A stretch of DNA of 20,193 nt from Deltaproteobacteria bacterium RBG_16_44_11 (GTDB lineage: Bacteria; Desulfobacterota; Syntrophia; Syntrophales; Smithellaceae). Of this stretch, positions 7,452-15,511 are shown piece after piece. The stretch spans positions 1,432 through 21,624 of the forward strand of contig MGQN01000025.1 of NCBI GenBank assembly GCA_001797845.1. The letters are read 5' to 3'. The translations under genes and the position numbers were made by a program. Every line of letters begins with the position of its first letter. Position 1 is the first letter of the stretch. Below the pieces are notes generated by a model. That model made no database searches. It saw nothing but the letters and a program-made list of their open reading frames with translations, and was not told where the DNA came from.

Positions 7452-7615
7452 GAGTTTCTCCTTTCATCCATGTTGCAATATTTCTGCGATTTTGTCGCAC
7501 ATGTCCCTATTTTTTGGTATCTGCCGGAAATACCCCCTTATTGGAATTCAATGTTTCTCGCGCAATTTCCCGCAGAAAACAATCTTATATAATATCATAA
7601 TTTTTTGTTGCTTTT

Positions 7616-8395
7616 TTATCTCTTGAGAGGCGCCCCTTCGATAACGCGTGTTTGAAGCTTCCGCATACCCTGAAGCCAGCGGTCATAATCGGTGGTTTTC
7701 CGCTGCATATATGTTTTCACTTCGGGATGGGGTAGAATCAAAAACTCTTCCCGTTGGAAACTTGCCATCACGGCATCGGTCAACTGTTCCGGTTCCATCA
7801 GTCCGTCAACCGCCGCCACGCCGCCGCCTTGTCGTGTCATTTCCGACCGAACGGCTTGGGGGCAAAGGAGAAACACTTTAATTCCCTGATCTCCATAAGT
7901 AATAGAGATATTTTCGGCAAAGCCCACCGCGGCGTGCTTGGTAACAGAATAGGGTAATGAGCCAATCTGGCTGAGTAAACCTGCTGCCGAAGCTGTAACC
8001 ATGAAGGCGCCTCCTTCGCGTTTGATCATGCCGGGAAGGACAGCCCGCGCCGCGTAAACGTGGGACAGGACATTGATCTCCCAGATGCGCTGCCAGTCTT
8101 CATTACCGGCTTCCAGACCTCCCAAGACAATTATTCCGGCGTTGGAACAGAAAAGATCAATTGATCCAAATTTCTTTTCAGTAAAACTGACCAGATTAAT
8201 GATATCTCTTTCCTTGCGGACATCGCAGGTCAGGGCTATCCCCTTTATTTCATCGGCGACAGTTTTTGCTCCCGCTTCGTTCACATCAGCCACTATGACT
8301 GATTTGGCGCCTTCACGGGCAAAACGCCGGCATAAGCCCTGGCCTATTCCGCTGGCGCCGCCTGTAACAATAATAATCTTCCCTCTAACATCCAT
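7616..8395 (-). CDS. Short-chain dehydrogenase/reductase
   Basis: A 259-residue classical SDR from the ATG at 8393-8395, preceded by GGAGGAA at 8401-8407. A longer open frame to 8488 would run into the upstream gene and lacks this site, so it is rejected. Motifs: TGGASGIG (11-18), D59 after the fourth strand, NAG (85-87), catalytic S136, and YSVTK with Y149 and K153. The segment after strand one ends in D37, which favours NAD(H) over NADP(H). The C-terminal part, with EPEQLTDAVM and a basic tail, is of the type seen in Fabg-like and alcohol-oxidising SDRs. Substrate unknown; the neighbouring acyl-CoA cluster makes a hydroxyacyl substrate plausible. Confidence 0.9.
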   Translation of the reverse strand: MDVRGKIIIVTGGASGIGQGLCRRFAREGAKSVIVADVNEAGAKTVADEIKGIALTCDVRKERDIINLVSFTEKKFGSIDLFCSNAGIIVLGGLEAGNEDWQRIWEINVLSHVYAARAVLPGMIKREGGAFMVTASAAGLLSQIGSLPYSVTKHAAVGFAENISITYGDQGIKVFLLCPQAVRSEMTRQGGGVAAVDGLMEPEQLTDAVMASFQREEFLILPHPEVKTYMQRKTTDYDRWLQGMRKLQTRVIEGAPLKR

Positions 8396-8477
8396 TATGT
8401 TTCCTCCACAAAAATTTTCTCCCAAAAGGCATAATACATCTTTTTTCTTTTTACCAGAGATATACGGAAAAAACTGC

Positions 8478-9134
8478 TTATCGGGCATGCTGCAAGACGA
8501 TTATTTCCGGCTCTTTCGGGAGAGTCTCCTTTTTAATCACGACGCTGGATTCCTTCAGCATGCGGACATTGGTTTGGTTTTTTGTAAAAACATCCACTGG
8601 TGTAATGGGGAAATTACATTTTGCCGTTTTGTAATGCATGGGCACCGTTACGCTGGGTTTAATGTCATTCATAATTTTTTGAGCCATAGCGGCATCGATC
8701 GTGAAAAATCCGCCGACAGGCAATAACAATATATCCACTTTACCTATTTTTTTGAGCAATTCCGAATCAAGAGAGTGCCCAATGTCTCCCATGTGAACCA
8801 AATTCAAACCATCGGCGGTAATTACAAATATCAAATTACTGCCTCCTTTTTTTCCGCCTATAGAATCATGAAAAGAAGGTATAGCTTTAATTTTAATGTC
8901 CTTGATTTCATAGTCGCCAGCCTTGCTGACATGATTATATTTCCCCGTTATGTCTTTTATATAATTATGGTCGGCATGATCATGGCTTGTCATCACGATA
9001 TCGGCTTCATCCTCAATTTTCCCGTAGGACAAAGTACCGCCAAACGATCCGGATTCATAGGGATCGATAATAATTCTTATTCCTTTTTCGGTAGTTATCT
9101 GAAATGCCGAATGTCCGTACCATTTTATTTTCAT
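8478..9134 (-). CDS. MBL-fold metal-dependent hydrolase (UlaG/YtkL-like)
   Basis: A 218-residue metallo-beta-lactamase-fold protein of the short UPF0173/UlaG-like type. Metal ligands: H51, H53, D55 and H56 in HDHADH, then H89 (SFHD), D117 (HMGD) and H167 (PMHY). The N-terminus MKIKWYGHSAFQI is typical of the group. Expected to bind two Zn, Mn or Fe ions and hydrolyse an ester, lactone or phosphodiester bond; the substrate is unknown. GGAGGG precedes the start. It is followed 82 bp later by the SDR and diverges from a second MBL gene at 9385. Confidence 0.92.
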   Translation of the reverse strand: MKIKWYGHSAFQITTEKGIRIIIDPYESGSFGGTLSYGKIEDEADIVMTSHDHADHNYIKDITGKYNHVSKAGDYEIKDIKIKAIPSFHDSIGGKKGGSNLIFVITADGLNLVHMGDIGHSLDSELLKKIGKVDILLLPVGGFFTIDAAMAQKIMNDIKPSVTVPMHYKTAKCNFPITPVDVFTKNQTNVRMLKESSVVIKKETLPKEPEIIVLQHAR

Positions 9135-9180
9135 AGCTAAAACCCTCCTGCCTTTCTTAAAGATTTTAAACTTTATGAAA

Positions 9181-9189
9181 ATTATATCA
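9181..9189 (-). promoter_or_regulatory. Extended -10 promoter for the MBL-SDR-thioredoxin genes
   Basis: The minus strand carries TGATATAAT, a perfect -10 hexamer with the TGn extension, about 47 nt upstream of the MBL start. No good -35 box is visible at 16-18 bp, which fits an extended -10 promoter. Confidence 0.5.
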
Positions 9190-9322
9190 TTCTGCTTTAA
9201 AAAACTTCATTCCACCCTTAAAGAAGAAATTTTTTAAATTATAAACGAAGAAACGGATTATTCAATTAATATTTTCAAATGCTTTAGAAATTTCTATGAC
9301 CGTATGGCAGTCGCACAAAATC

Positions 9323-9351
9323 TTGCTTCTTCCGGGTGAAGGTGCTAGCAT
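9323..9351 (+). promoter_or_regulatory. Weak candidate promoter for the plus-strand MBL gene
   Basis: TTGCTT (9323-9328), 17-bp spacer, TAGCAT (9346-9351). Spacing is ideal but the boxes match only 3 and 4 of 6. Confidence 0.3.
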
Positions 9352-9384
9352 CGTCATTAAGGGAAAAGCAAAGGATATCTGTTA

Positions 9385-10359
9385 ATGATTGAAGAAGTGA
9401 GGGACCGGCTCTACCGCATCGAAGTGCCGCTGCCCAACAGTCCGCTTAAAGAATTAAATTCATATGTTATTAAAGCCGATGATCGCAACCTGATAATCGA
9501 CACAGGATTTAACCGCAGTGTTTGTTTTGAGGCCATGCAGAAAGGGCTTTCCGCGCTTAATATAGATCTTTCCAAAACCGACTTTATGATAACCCATATG
9601 CATGCCGACCATTCGGGGCTGGTCGCTCGTCTGGCGACAAAAACCAGTATAATTTACTTTAGCAGAATCGACGCCAGGGTCTTTGATAAGGACAACAACT
9701 GGCAGGACATGATAGATTACGCCCAGATCAACGGCTTTCCTGCCGATGAACTTATGAAGGCTTTGCATAGTCATCCCGGATTCAAATACAGTCCGCAGAC
9801 GATACCCGATTTTTATTTGATTGACGATGGCAACATAATAGAGATAGGTGATTATCGCCTCAAATGTATATCGACTCCGGGACATACCGAAGGGCATATT
9901 TGTCTTTACGATGAAGATAAGCAGATACTATTTTCCGGCGATCATATCCTTTACGATATAACACCTCATATCGAATCATGGGCATATCGAATAAACTCGC
10001 TCAAAAACTATATGGAAAACCTAGATAAGGTTTACGATCTGCCTGTTGATATCGTCCTTCCCGGTCATCGCAATTTCTTTACCGATCTTAAAGGAAGGAT
10101 AGACGAATTAAAGGAACATCACCAGCTTCGCGCCGACGAAGTCTTGGACGTTGTGGGTTCGGATACAAGAAACGCTTATGATATAGCCGCGTCAATGACG
10201 TGGGATATCGATTGTGAAAGCTGGGCGGATTTCCCCGTCGCTCAGAAGTGGTTTGCTACCGGCGAGGCCATTGCCCATCTGCGTTATCTGGAAAGCGAAG
10301 GACGGATCAAAAGAAACACCAGCCAAAAGATTGTAACCTTTTCAATCTCTGCTAACTAA
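9385..10359 (+). CDS. MBL-fold hydrolase, glyoxalase II/LACTB2-like
   Basis: A 324-residue protein with an N-terminal metallo-beta-lactamase domain (about 1-235) and a C-terminal helical, winged-helix-like part (about 240-320), the layout of LACTB2-like proteins. Metal ligands: H71, H73, D75, H76 (THMHADH), H167 (TPGHTEGH), D186 (SGDHIL) and H228 (LPGHR). No signal peptide, so cytoplasmic. Members hydrolyse thioesters (for example hydroxyacylglutathione) or nucleic acids; in this acyl-CoA-rich neighbourhood a thioesterase role is one option, but the substrate cannot be assigned. Start supported by AAAGGAT upstream. Confidence 0.92.
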   Translation: MIEEVRDRLYRIEVPLPNSPLKELNSYVIKADDRNLIIDTGFNRSVCFEAMQKGLSALNIDLSKTDFMITHMHADHSGLVARLATKTSIIYFSRIDARVFDKDNNWQDMIDYAQINGFPADELMKALHSHPGFKYSPQTIPDFYLIDDGNIIEIGDYRLKCISTPGHTEGHICLYDEDKQILFSGDHILYDITPHIESWAYRINSLKNYMENLDKVYDLPVDIVLPGHRNFFTDLKGRIDELKEHHQLRADEVLDVVGSDTRNAYDIAASMTWDIDCESWADFPVAQKWFATGEAIAHLRYLESEGRIKRNTSQKIVTFSISAN

Positions 10360-10433
10360 TTTTTCCTCCGAACGATTAATTCATTTTTTAGTCTTTTTTG
10401 TAGCGAACATCATTCTTAAATATTAGTTTAAAA

Positions 10434-10451
10434 TGCGAACGATCGTTCGCA
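10434..10451. promoter_or_regulatory. Perfect 18-bp palindrome, probable operator
   Basis: TGCGAACGATCGTTCGCA is fully self-complementary, with AT-rich flanks that extend the dyad imperfectly. GAACGNNCGTTC cores of this kind are common operators of TetR-family repressors. It lies 164 bp upstream of the small exported-protein gene. A perfect TATAAT is at 10515-10520 but without a matching -35 box. The cognate regulator is not identified; the local tetR array has a different sequence. Confidence 0.55.
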
Positions 10452-10614
10452 GTATTTTAAGAAGCATGTAATTGAATTATTGAAGTATTTATCCATATTG
10501 TATTTGAACAAATTTATAATTATTGTGCGTCACTAAATTGTATGATAAGCAAAAAAAATCGGTAGCGTTTTTCGTCAAAAAAATTAACCTTTAAAAAACC
10601 AAGGGGAGGAATGC

Positions 10615-10983
10615 ATGAAAAAAAGTAATTTCATAGTTATGTTCTTGATTGCTTTGTTCCTGGTTGCGGGAGCGGCGATTGTCCAGGCGGCCGATAAAAT
10701 GGATTTAACCGGCAAGTGGAATTTGTCGGTTACGACTCCATCGGGCCCAGGTGCTCCGGTTTTTACTTTGAAGCAAGACGGCAATAAATTAACCGGCACC
10801 TACAAAGGTTACTTCGGAGAAGCGCCGGTAACAGGAACTGTCAAAGGAAACAGCTTTGAAATGAAGTACACCATGACAGGAGTTACTACCGTTTACAAAG
10901 GCAAAGTTGACGGCAAAAAAATGTCCGGCAATATTGATTTCGGAGGCAAGGGAACCGGCACGTTCACAGGAAATAAGGAATAG
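10615..10983 (+). CDS. Small exported beta-rich protein of unknown function
   Basis: A 122-residue protein with a clear Sec signal peptide: basic MKKSN, hydrophobic core (7-22) and an A-x-A type cleavage site (VQA-AD) near residue 25. The mature part of about 97 residues is rich in Gly, Thr and Lys and shows repeated short beta-strand patterns (LTGKWNLSV, FTLKQDGNKLTGTYKG, VTGTVKGNSFEM, YKGKVDGKKMSGNI), as in small periplasmic lipocalin-like or up-and-down barrel domains. No catalytic motif is seen. A strong ribosome binding site (GGGGAGG) precedes it, and a perfect palindrome lies upstream, so expression is probably regulated. Stands alone in its unit. Confidence 0.85.
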   Translation: MKKSNFIVMFLIALFLVAGAAIVQAADKMDLTGKWNLSVTTPSGPGAPVFTLKQDGNKLTGTYKGYFGEAPVTGTVKGNSFEMKYTMTGVTTVYKGKVDGKKMSGNIDFGGKGTGTFTGNKE

Positions 10984-11070
10984 AAGCGCTTAGGAAATTT
11001 GAGTAAGCGCAGAGTTTTTAGAGAAAAGCGTCAATCATTATTAATGTGCTTGTTAGCTTATATCGAATTT

Positions 11071-11114
11071 TTTTCAGGGAACTCAATCTTTATAGAGATT
11101 GAGTTCCCTGAAAA
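11071..11114. repeat. Perfect 19-bp-arm inverted repeat between convergent genes
   Basis: Arms TTTTCAGGGAACTCAATCT (11071-11089) and its exact inverse complement (11096-11114) are separated by 6 nt. It lies between the convergent exported-protein and TIR-like genes, where a bidirectional terminator is expected. But the T-run is on the 5' side and the A-run on the 3' side, the reverse of a normal bidirectional terminator, so no U-tract follows on either strand. It may still stop transcription as a strong hairpin, or be a relic of a small repeat element. Confidence 0.65.
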
Positions 11115-11174
11115 TCCTGAAAATTGCAAGCGGATCATATTAGAGCGCCCCTATCCAGGAATGACCCCAGATTA

Positions 11175-11855
11175 TTAAATTAACCCCTGGCCTAAATATT
11201 TTTTATAGATAGTGTCTATTCTCTTTAGAACTTCTTCCGCTTTTGCGCTGAAACTCGCCCTGTTGAAATAAATCATTTGATCTTCGTTCTGGAGGAAACC
11301 TAGATAATGCCGTTCTATGCCTTCCTCAGCCATAACTAAAGGACGCTGACCTAAAGCCAGCGCCGCGCCCTTTTCTTCTATCAGCCAACTATTTGTCGTA
11401 AAATTTCCACCCTGCAGCTCGTGTTGTTTTGTCATTATAGCTATAAAAAAGCCGCATTTTTTAATCTTGGCCAAGACATCCGTCGAAATTTTACCCAAAT
11501 CGTTTCTCTTCGCTTCCGCCCAAAAATATTTATGTTTTTGAATTGTTGCTTTCAGCGTTTCCACCAGATCGTCTTCAGCAAATCTATGTGCTAAAAAGAT
11601 ATGCTGGTTCTTCGCGTGGTTGGATTCGACACCGGAAACTTTTACCTCTTCTTTGGTCCCCATGGCGGCTTTTTCTCTTTCTGATATTGTTTGTAATAAA
11701 AGAGAATAATAGGGTTGCGAACTGTCGGAACTTAAATGAATCTTAGCCAGTTTTAAATCGCCTAAAGATATCGTAGCGATTTCAGAAAAATTTCCTGTCT
11801 TTAATGACATAGCTAATTTATTCATTATTGCCAGATATTTTTCAGGAATAGACAT
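11175..11855 (-). CDS. TIR-like domain protein
   Basis: A 226-residue protein from the ATG at 11853-11855, chosen because AAAGGAG (11867-11873) precedes it; an upstream in-frame start would add 11 residues without such a site. The first 75 residues form an unassigned helical region. From about 85 to 220 the pattern fits a TIR-like fold: strand one HIFLAHRF, helix, strand AEAKRND, CGFFIAIMT, then NSWLIEEKGAALALG and RPLVMAEEG. E160/E161 lies where TIR NADases carry the catalytic Glu. TIR domains of bacterial defence proteins cleave NAD+ or make cyclic-ADPR-type signals. It has its own promoter and follows a cysteine peptidase gene on the same strand. TIR-like assignment is moderate; function is inferred. 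Confidence 0.7.
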   Translation of the reverse strand: MSIPEKYLAIMNKLAMSLKTGNFSEIATISLGDLKLAKIHLSSDSSQPYYSLLLQTISEREKAAMGTKEEVKVSGVESNHAKNQHIFLAHRFAEDDLVETLKATIQKHKYFWAEAKRNDLGKISTDVLAKIKKCGFFIAIMTKQHELQGGNFTTNSWLIEEKGAALALGQRPLVMAEEGIERHYLGFLQNEDQMIYFNRASFSAKAEEVLKRIDTIYKKYLGQGLI

Positions 11856-11911
11856 GGTAATGTTTTCTCCTTTGATAGTTAACCCCAAGATTGGCTAACT
11901 AATTTATGGGT

Positions 11912-11940
11912 ATTTTACCATTTCAACTCTCAATTGGCAA
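11912..11940 (-). promoter_or_regulatory. Strong sigma-70 promoter for the TIR-like gene
   Basis: Minus strand TTGCCA (11935-11940), 17-bp spacer, TAAAAT (11912-11917). Each box matches 5 of 6. Predicted leader is about 50 nt. The TIR-like gene can therefore be expressed independently of the peptidase gene upstream. Confidence 0.7.
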
Positions 11941-12040
11941 CAAGGCTTAACAATCAATGGTAAGCAAAAGTTGGCTTGGCGCGCGGATGTATCCAGTATT
12001 TCAGATTTTTCAGTGTCCGGGTTTCCTCTTCGAACCTTTT

Positions 12041-12955
12041 TTATTGGAAATTACCTGTGTCTACCCATTCATTTTTAAGCAGTGACCACCAATCGATGGC
12101 CAGTCCTTTCAATATGTATTCATAAGGAAGCCAGCCATAGCCGTTGTTGCCCCATTTTGTGCCCCAGGAGTTTCTAATTAACAAGGCTCCGGTAGTTTCC
12201 GCAGCTCCGGATTTTGTGTTTTTAATCCGCATTTTATCATCGTATCCGGCGGCAACGACGGCATGACCACCGGCAATTTTTTCACCTTTTGTCGGATACG
12301 GTATTTTGCCGGATGTTGCTGCTTGGGTATAGGAACTATAAACGGTGAAGCCGAACATTGAGGGAAGACCCGCCGCCAAATTGGTTTTTATCCGGTTCAA
12401 CAAATCATTATTATTGGTTCCGGGCGGGTCCAGCTTGTAGTAGTCTATGGCCTGGTAATTCTGACCGAAAGCGTAACAAAAAGCCGGAGGCTCTTTATCA
12501 AAATCAGCTATTGAATACGGCCAGTATTCCTCATGCGGAACACCGAAGAGTACTAAAGCGCTCATTGTCGATCTGAGAAACGCGCCGGTATCACCTTTTG
12601 CGTGCATCATGTTTCTGGTCGTCTTATAGAGAAAAAGTCTGGAGGCATCAATGTGCTTGCCAAATGCCCTGTTTTCAAAATATTCAACGATGCCGGCACC
12701 GGCATTTGCCGTGCATGAACCTAGTGAGCCCTGATCCTCAACAGGAGAAAACCATGATTTTAAATCTACGGTAACGGGCAGGCTCGCTCTGGCAATTTTA
12801 GAGACTCCTATTTTTGACAACATTTCTTTGATAGAATTTTTCTGGCCTAGAGCTTTTAGTTTGGCCGGGATTTCTTTTTGGTCTGTGGTATGGTCCCGAA
12901 AATCAGGATAATCAGGCAACCATCCCATTCCCACTTTTTCCGTTAGTTCGCTCAT
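12041..12955 (-). CDS. Papain-family (C1) cysteine peptidase, cytoplasmic
   Basis: A 304-residue C1-family peptidase. Catalytic residues in order: Q75 of the oxyanion hole and C81 (VEDQGSLGSCTANA), H231 (AGGHAVVAAGY) and N262 (IRNSWGTKWGNNGYGW). The N-terminal 60 residues, including GWLPDYPDFRDHT, resemble a short propeptide-like segment found in bacterial members of this group. No signal peptide or membrane segment, so it should act inside the cell. AAAGGAG precedes the start. It is followed by the TIR-like gene 185 bp downstream. A cytosolic peptidase beside a TIR-like protein suggests a signalled protease, but a housekeeping peptidase role is not excluded. Confidence 0.93.
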   Translation of the reverse strand: MSELTEKVGMGWLPDYPDFRDHTTDQKEIPAKLKALGQKNSIKEMLSKIGVSKIARASLPVTVDLKSWFSPVEDQGSLGSCTANAGAGIVEYFENRAFGKHIDASRLFLYKTTRNMMHAKGDTGAFLRSTMSALVLFGVPHEEYWPYSIADFDKEPPAFCYAFGQNYQAIDYYKLDPPGTNNNDLLNRIKTNLAAGLPSMFGFTVYSSYTQAATSGKIPYPTKGEKIAGGHAVVAAGYDDKMRIKNTKSGAAETTGALLIRNSWGTKWGNNGYGWLPYEYILKGLAIDWWSLLKNEWVDTGNFQ

Positions 12956-13207
12956 GTTATTTTCTCCTTTCCGGTATGTTCCTTTTTCGCGGCGGCTGCT
13001 AGCAAATGCTCAAAAATTTTAATGTGCTGTACTTTTACAAATTACTTTTCAATTATCACGGACAACATTAAAAGCGATAAGAAAAGTTGAAATGGAGGCA
13101 TAAAAACATGCTGATGAGAATTAACTCGATATCATAACATGATAACTTGTCAAGGAGATTATTAATAATGCATACGCCATCTCTCAGATAGCATAAGTAT
13201 AATTTTC

Positions 13208-13236
13208 TTGACACGTAAGTGCCTTATTCATATAGT
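13208..13236 (+). promoter_or_regulatory. Strong sigma-70 promoter for the kinase-regulator operon
   Basis: TTGACA (13208-13213), 17-bp spacer, TATAGT (13231-13236): a perfect -35 and 5 of 6 at -10. The predicted leader before the kinase start is about 130 nt. Confidence 0.75.
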
Positions 13237-13290
13237 TAACTTACAAAAAACAGACGCTTATATAAAATCCCTTTTATCGCGGCAGCAGAT

Positions 13291-13305
13291 TGTAACGGGG
13301 TTACA
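13291..13305. promoter_or_regulatory. TGTAAC-GGG-GTTACA inverted repeat in the kinase leader
   Basis: Six-base perfect arms around GGG, about 50 bp downstream of the predicted transcription start. It may be an operator acting as a roadblock or a small leader hairpin; the binding protein is unknown. Confidence 0.35.
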
Positions 13306-13372
13306 GAATTTTAAATCTATTTTACGAAATCGTTAAAGACAGGCCATATTTAGTTCTCCTGGGTAACAGAAG

Positions 13373-15511
13373 ATGAAAGATAAATATTGCCAACGCGCTG
13401 ATAAAAAGAAAAAACCAAAAAGAAGCGAAAGTATCTGGGCGCAAGAAGTATTCAGTAACGGTCAGCAGTCTTTGCAAAGCATCATGGGAAGTTCCCCTAT
13501 TCCCGCTTTTATCATCGGAAAAGATCATCTCGTTATCTATTGGAATAAAGCCCTGGAAGAATTAAGCGGCATCAAAGCCGAAGAGGTCGTAGGTACCGGA
13601 CAGCAATGGCGCGCTTTCTATAAAACGCAAAGGCCCTGCATGGCGGATTTACTCGTTGATGGATTTCGAAAAGAAGTTTCCCGCTGGTATGCCGGTAAAT
13701 ACATCAAGTCAAAATTGATCGATGGCGCCTACGAGGCAACTGATTTTTTCCCGGAACTCGGGAAAAGGGGACGCTGGCTGCGCTTTACCGCCGCCGTCAT
13801 CCGAAACTCCAAAGGATCTGTCGTGGGAGCAATTGAAACTCTTGAAGACATAACACAAGCAAAGCGCGCGGAAGAAGCTTTATTGAAAGCCCATGAAGAG
13901 TTGGAAACCAAAGTAAAGGAGCGAACCCATGAACTGGCCAAAGCCAATAAAGCCCTAAAAGAAACCACAGACCACCTGTCGCTTATTCTGGAATCTCTCC
14001 CCATTGTTTCTTATACCTGCAGCGCCAATGGAAATTCAAAAATAACTTTTGTCAGCAACAGCATTAAAGAGATCACCGGCTATACACCTCACCAATTTAC
14101 GGAAAATACTTCCTTCTGGCAGGAGCACATCCATCCTGACGACAGGGAAAGAATACTTTTTGAATTAAAATCGGCTACCAGTAAAAAGACTTACCAGGTT
14201 GAGTATCGCTTTCAGTCATCCGACGGATCTTATCGGTGGTTTTCCGATTACCGCCGGCTGATGAAACCAAGCAATCGCTCCCGAAGTTATATGGTGGGCG
14301 CCTGGCAGGATATAACGGAAGAAAGACGCATCCGCCAGGAAGGAAGACTCCGCGTGCAACAGATGATTCAATCCCATAAGTTGAAAGCTCTGGGCGAAGT
14401 TGTCGCGGGAGTTGCTCACGAAATCAATAATCCTGTTAGCTTTATTGCCAATAACATTCCGCTTTTAGAGGAAATGTGGGGCGCTGTTGAACCCATCCTC
14501 GCCAGCAGTGGCGCATCCAATATGGACTGGAGCGATAAAGGGCTCAGCTATGTGGAAGTGTCAACAAACATGAAAGAAATAATTGAGGAGTTCAAAATAG
14601 CTTCCCAAAGAATCAAACGCGTAATCGCGGGATTGAAAGAGTTTGCCCGGGCTGATGAAATAGCTGAAAAGAAGCCTGTTCAAATTGAAGAAGTCATCAA
14701 TGGTGTCCTTATCATCGTCGGTGCTCAGGTTAGAAAAACAGTTTCCCGCATTGACCGTTACATCGACAGTAATCTGCCGCCTATTCAAGGGCATTTTCAA
14801 AAAATCGAACAGGTTATTGCCAACCTGCTTATTAACGCGCATCAATCTATACCGGCGGACAGAAAAGGAAGAATCATTATCACCGCAAGAAACATCGAAA
14901 GACTCAAGGCGGTGCTGATCGAAATTGAAGATAACGGCACGGGTATGCAGCAAGAGTTGCTGGATCATATCTTTGAGCCTTTTTTTACGACGCGCAGAGA
15001 TAAGGAAGGAACTGGTCTGGGCCTTTCCATTTCTTACGGTCTGATCAAGGAACACCATGGTATAATCAGCGTTCTTTCGCGTCCCGGTCTGGGCAGCCGC
15101 TTTTCCATATATCTTCCGGCTGGGGCTCAAAAACAAATTGATATTCGACCGGCGATACTCTGTCTGGATAGCGATGCCGGTTATCTCAATGAAATAAAAA
15201 TGAGCCTGGTCGGTGTTATTGATTGGTGCTGCAGCTCTAACGATACCACCGAGGATGTCATTATGTATCTTGAAGAGCATCCGGAGGTGGACTTTTTTAT
15301 TTCGGAAATCAAATTGCCGGCGATCAACGGATGGGATCTGCTAAAAAGAATAAGGGAACGATTTCCGCTTCTGCCCGTGATTCTTTACTCTGCTGATTCT
15401 TTGGCTTTAAAACAAAAAATAACTACTCAGCCGGAATTTCTAATTAAGAAACCTTTTAACATGTCGCAATTACGAAACATCATTCGTGATGTCGGAAGGC
15501 AGAGATTATGA
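13373..15511 (+). CDS. Cytosolic PAS sensor histidine kinase with degenerate receiver
   Basis: A 712-residue kinase without membrane segments. Order: PAS 1 (about 32-162), coiled coil (163-200), PAS 2 with PAC (about 200-320; HPDDRERIL, YRFQSSDGSYRWF), dimerisation domain with phospho-His H349 (VAGVAHEINNP), and an ATPase domain with N-box (NLLINAHQSI, 484-493), G1 (EDNGTGM), F-box (FEPFFTT) and G2 (GTGLGLSIS). Residues 592-708 form a receiver-like domain (D599/D601 acidic pair, K693-P694), but the phospho-acceptor position is E645 instead of Asp, so it cannot accept phosphate normally. The start lacks a good ribosome site, but an in-frame stop three codons upstream leaves no alternative. Overlaps the regulator gene by 4 bp (ATGA). 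Confidence 0.93.
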   Translation: MKDKYCQRADKKKKPKRSESIWAQEVFSNGQQSLQSIMGSSPIPAFIIGKDHLVIYWNKALEELSGIKAEEVVGTGQQWRAFYKTQRPCMADLLVDGFRKEVSRWYAGKYIKSKLIDGAYEATDFFPELGKRGRWLRFTAAVIRNSKGSVVGAIETLEDITQAKRAEEALLKAHEELETKVKERTHELAKANKALKETTDHLSLILESLPIVSYTCSANGNSKITFVSNSIKEITGYTPHQFTENTSFWQEHIHPDDRERILFELKSATSKKTYQVEYRFQSSDGSYRWFSDYRRLMKPSNRSRSYMVGAWQDITEERRIRQEGRLRVQQMIQSHKLKALGEVVAGVAHEINNPVSFIANNIPLLEEMWGAVEPILASSGASNMDWSDKGLSYVEVSTNMKEIIEEFKIASQRIKRVIAGLKEFARADEIAEKKPVQIEEVINGVLIIVGAQVRKTVSRIDRYIDSNLPPIQGHFQKIEQVIANLLINAHQSIPADRKGRIIITARNIERLKAVLIEIEDNGTGMQQELLDHIFEPFFTTRRDKEGTGLGLSISYGLIKEHHGIISVLSRPGLGSRFSIYLPAGAQKQIDIRPAILCLDSDAGYLNEIKMSLVGVIDWCCSSNDTTEDVIMYLEEHPEVDFFISEIKLPAINGWDLLKRIRERFPLLPVILYSADSLALKQKITTQPEFLIKKPFNMSQLRNIIRDVGRQRL

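Larger units (their letters stand above)
12956..13372. other. 417-bp divergent intergenic region
   Basis: No gene seen. Besides the kinase promoter and a TGTAAC dyad listed separately, it contains a TATCA/TGATA dyad near 13130-13146 and an isolated ribosome-site-like AAGGAG followed by a 7-codon reading frame near 13154-13190. The latter lies upstream of the promoter and is not called. No convincing promoter for the minus-strand peptidase was found. Confidence 0.5.

Noticed and set aside
8396..8488. 31-codon N-terminal extension of the SDR
   Set aside because: The ATG at 8395 has GGAGGAA at ideal distance and starts right at the Rossmann strand; the extension overlaps the end of the MBL gene.
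9309..9316. AGTCGCAC, shared with the first tetR operator-like repeat
   Set aside because: Only 8 bases in common, no dyad and no 31-bp partner; likely chance.
11115..11174. Short GACCCC/TAACCCC motifs resembling insertion-sequence ends
   Set aside because: No transposase, no target duplication and no matching second end were seen.
13154..13190. AAGGAG followed by a 7-codon reading frame
   Set aside because: It lies upstream of the kinase promoter and no promoter of its own was found; too short to support.
14561..15280. Minus-strand open frame (239 codons) opposite the histidine kinase
   Set aside because: Antisense to the conserved ATPase and receiver domains, with no recognisable motif.
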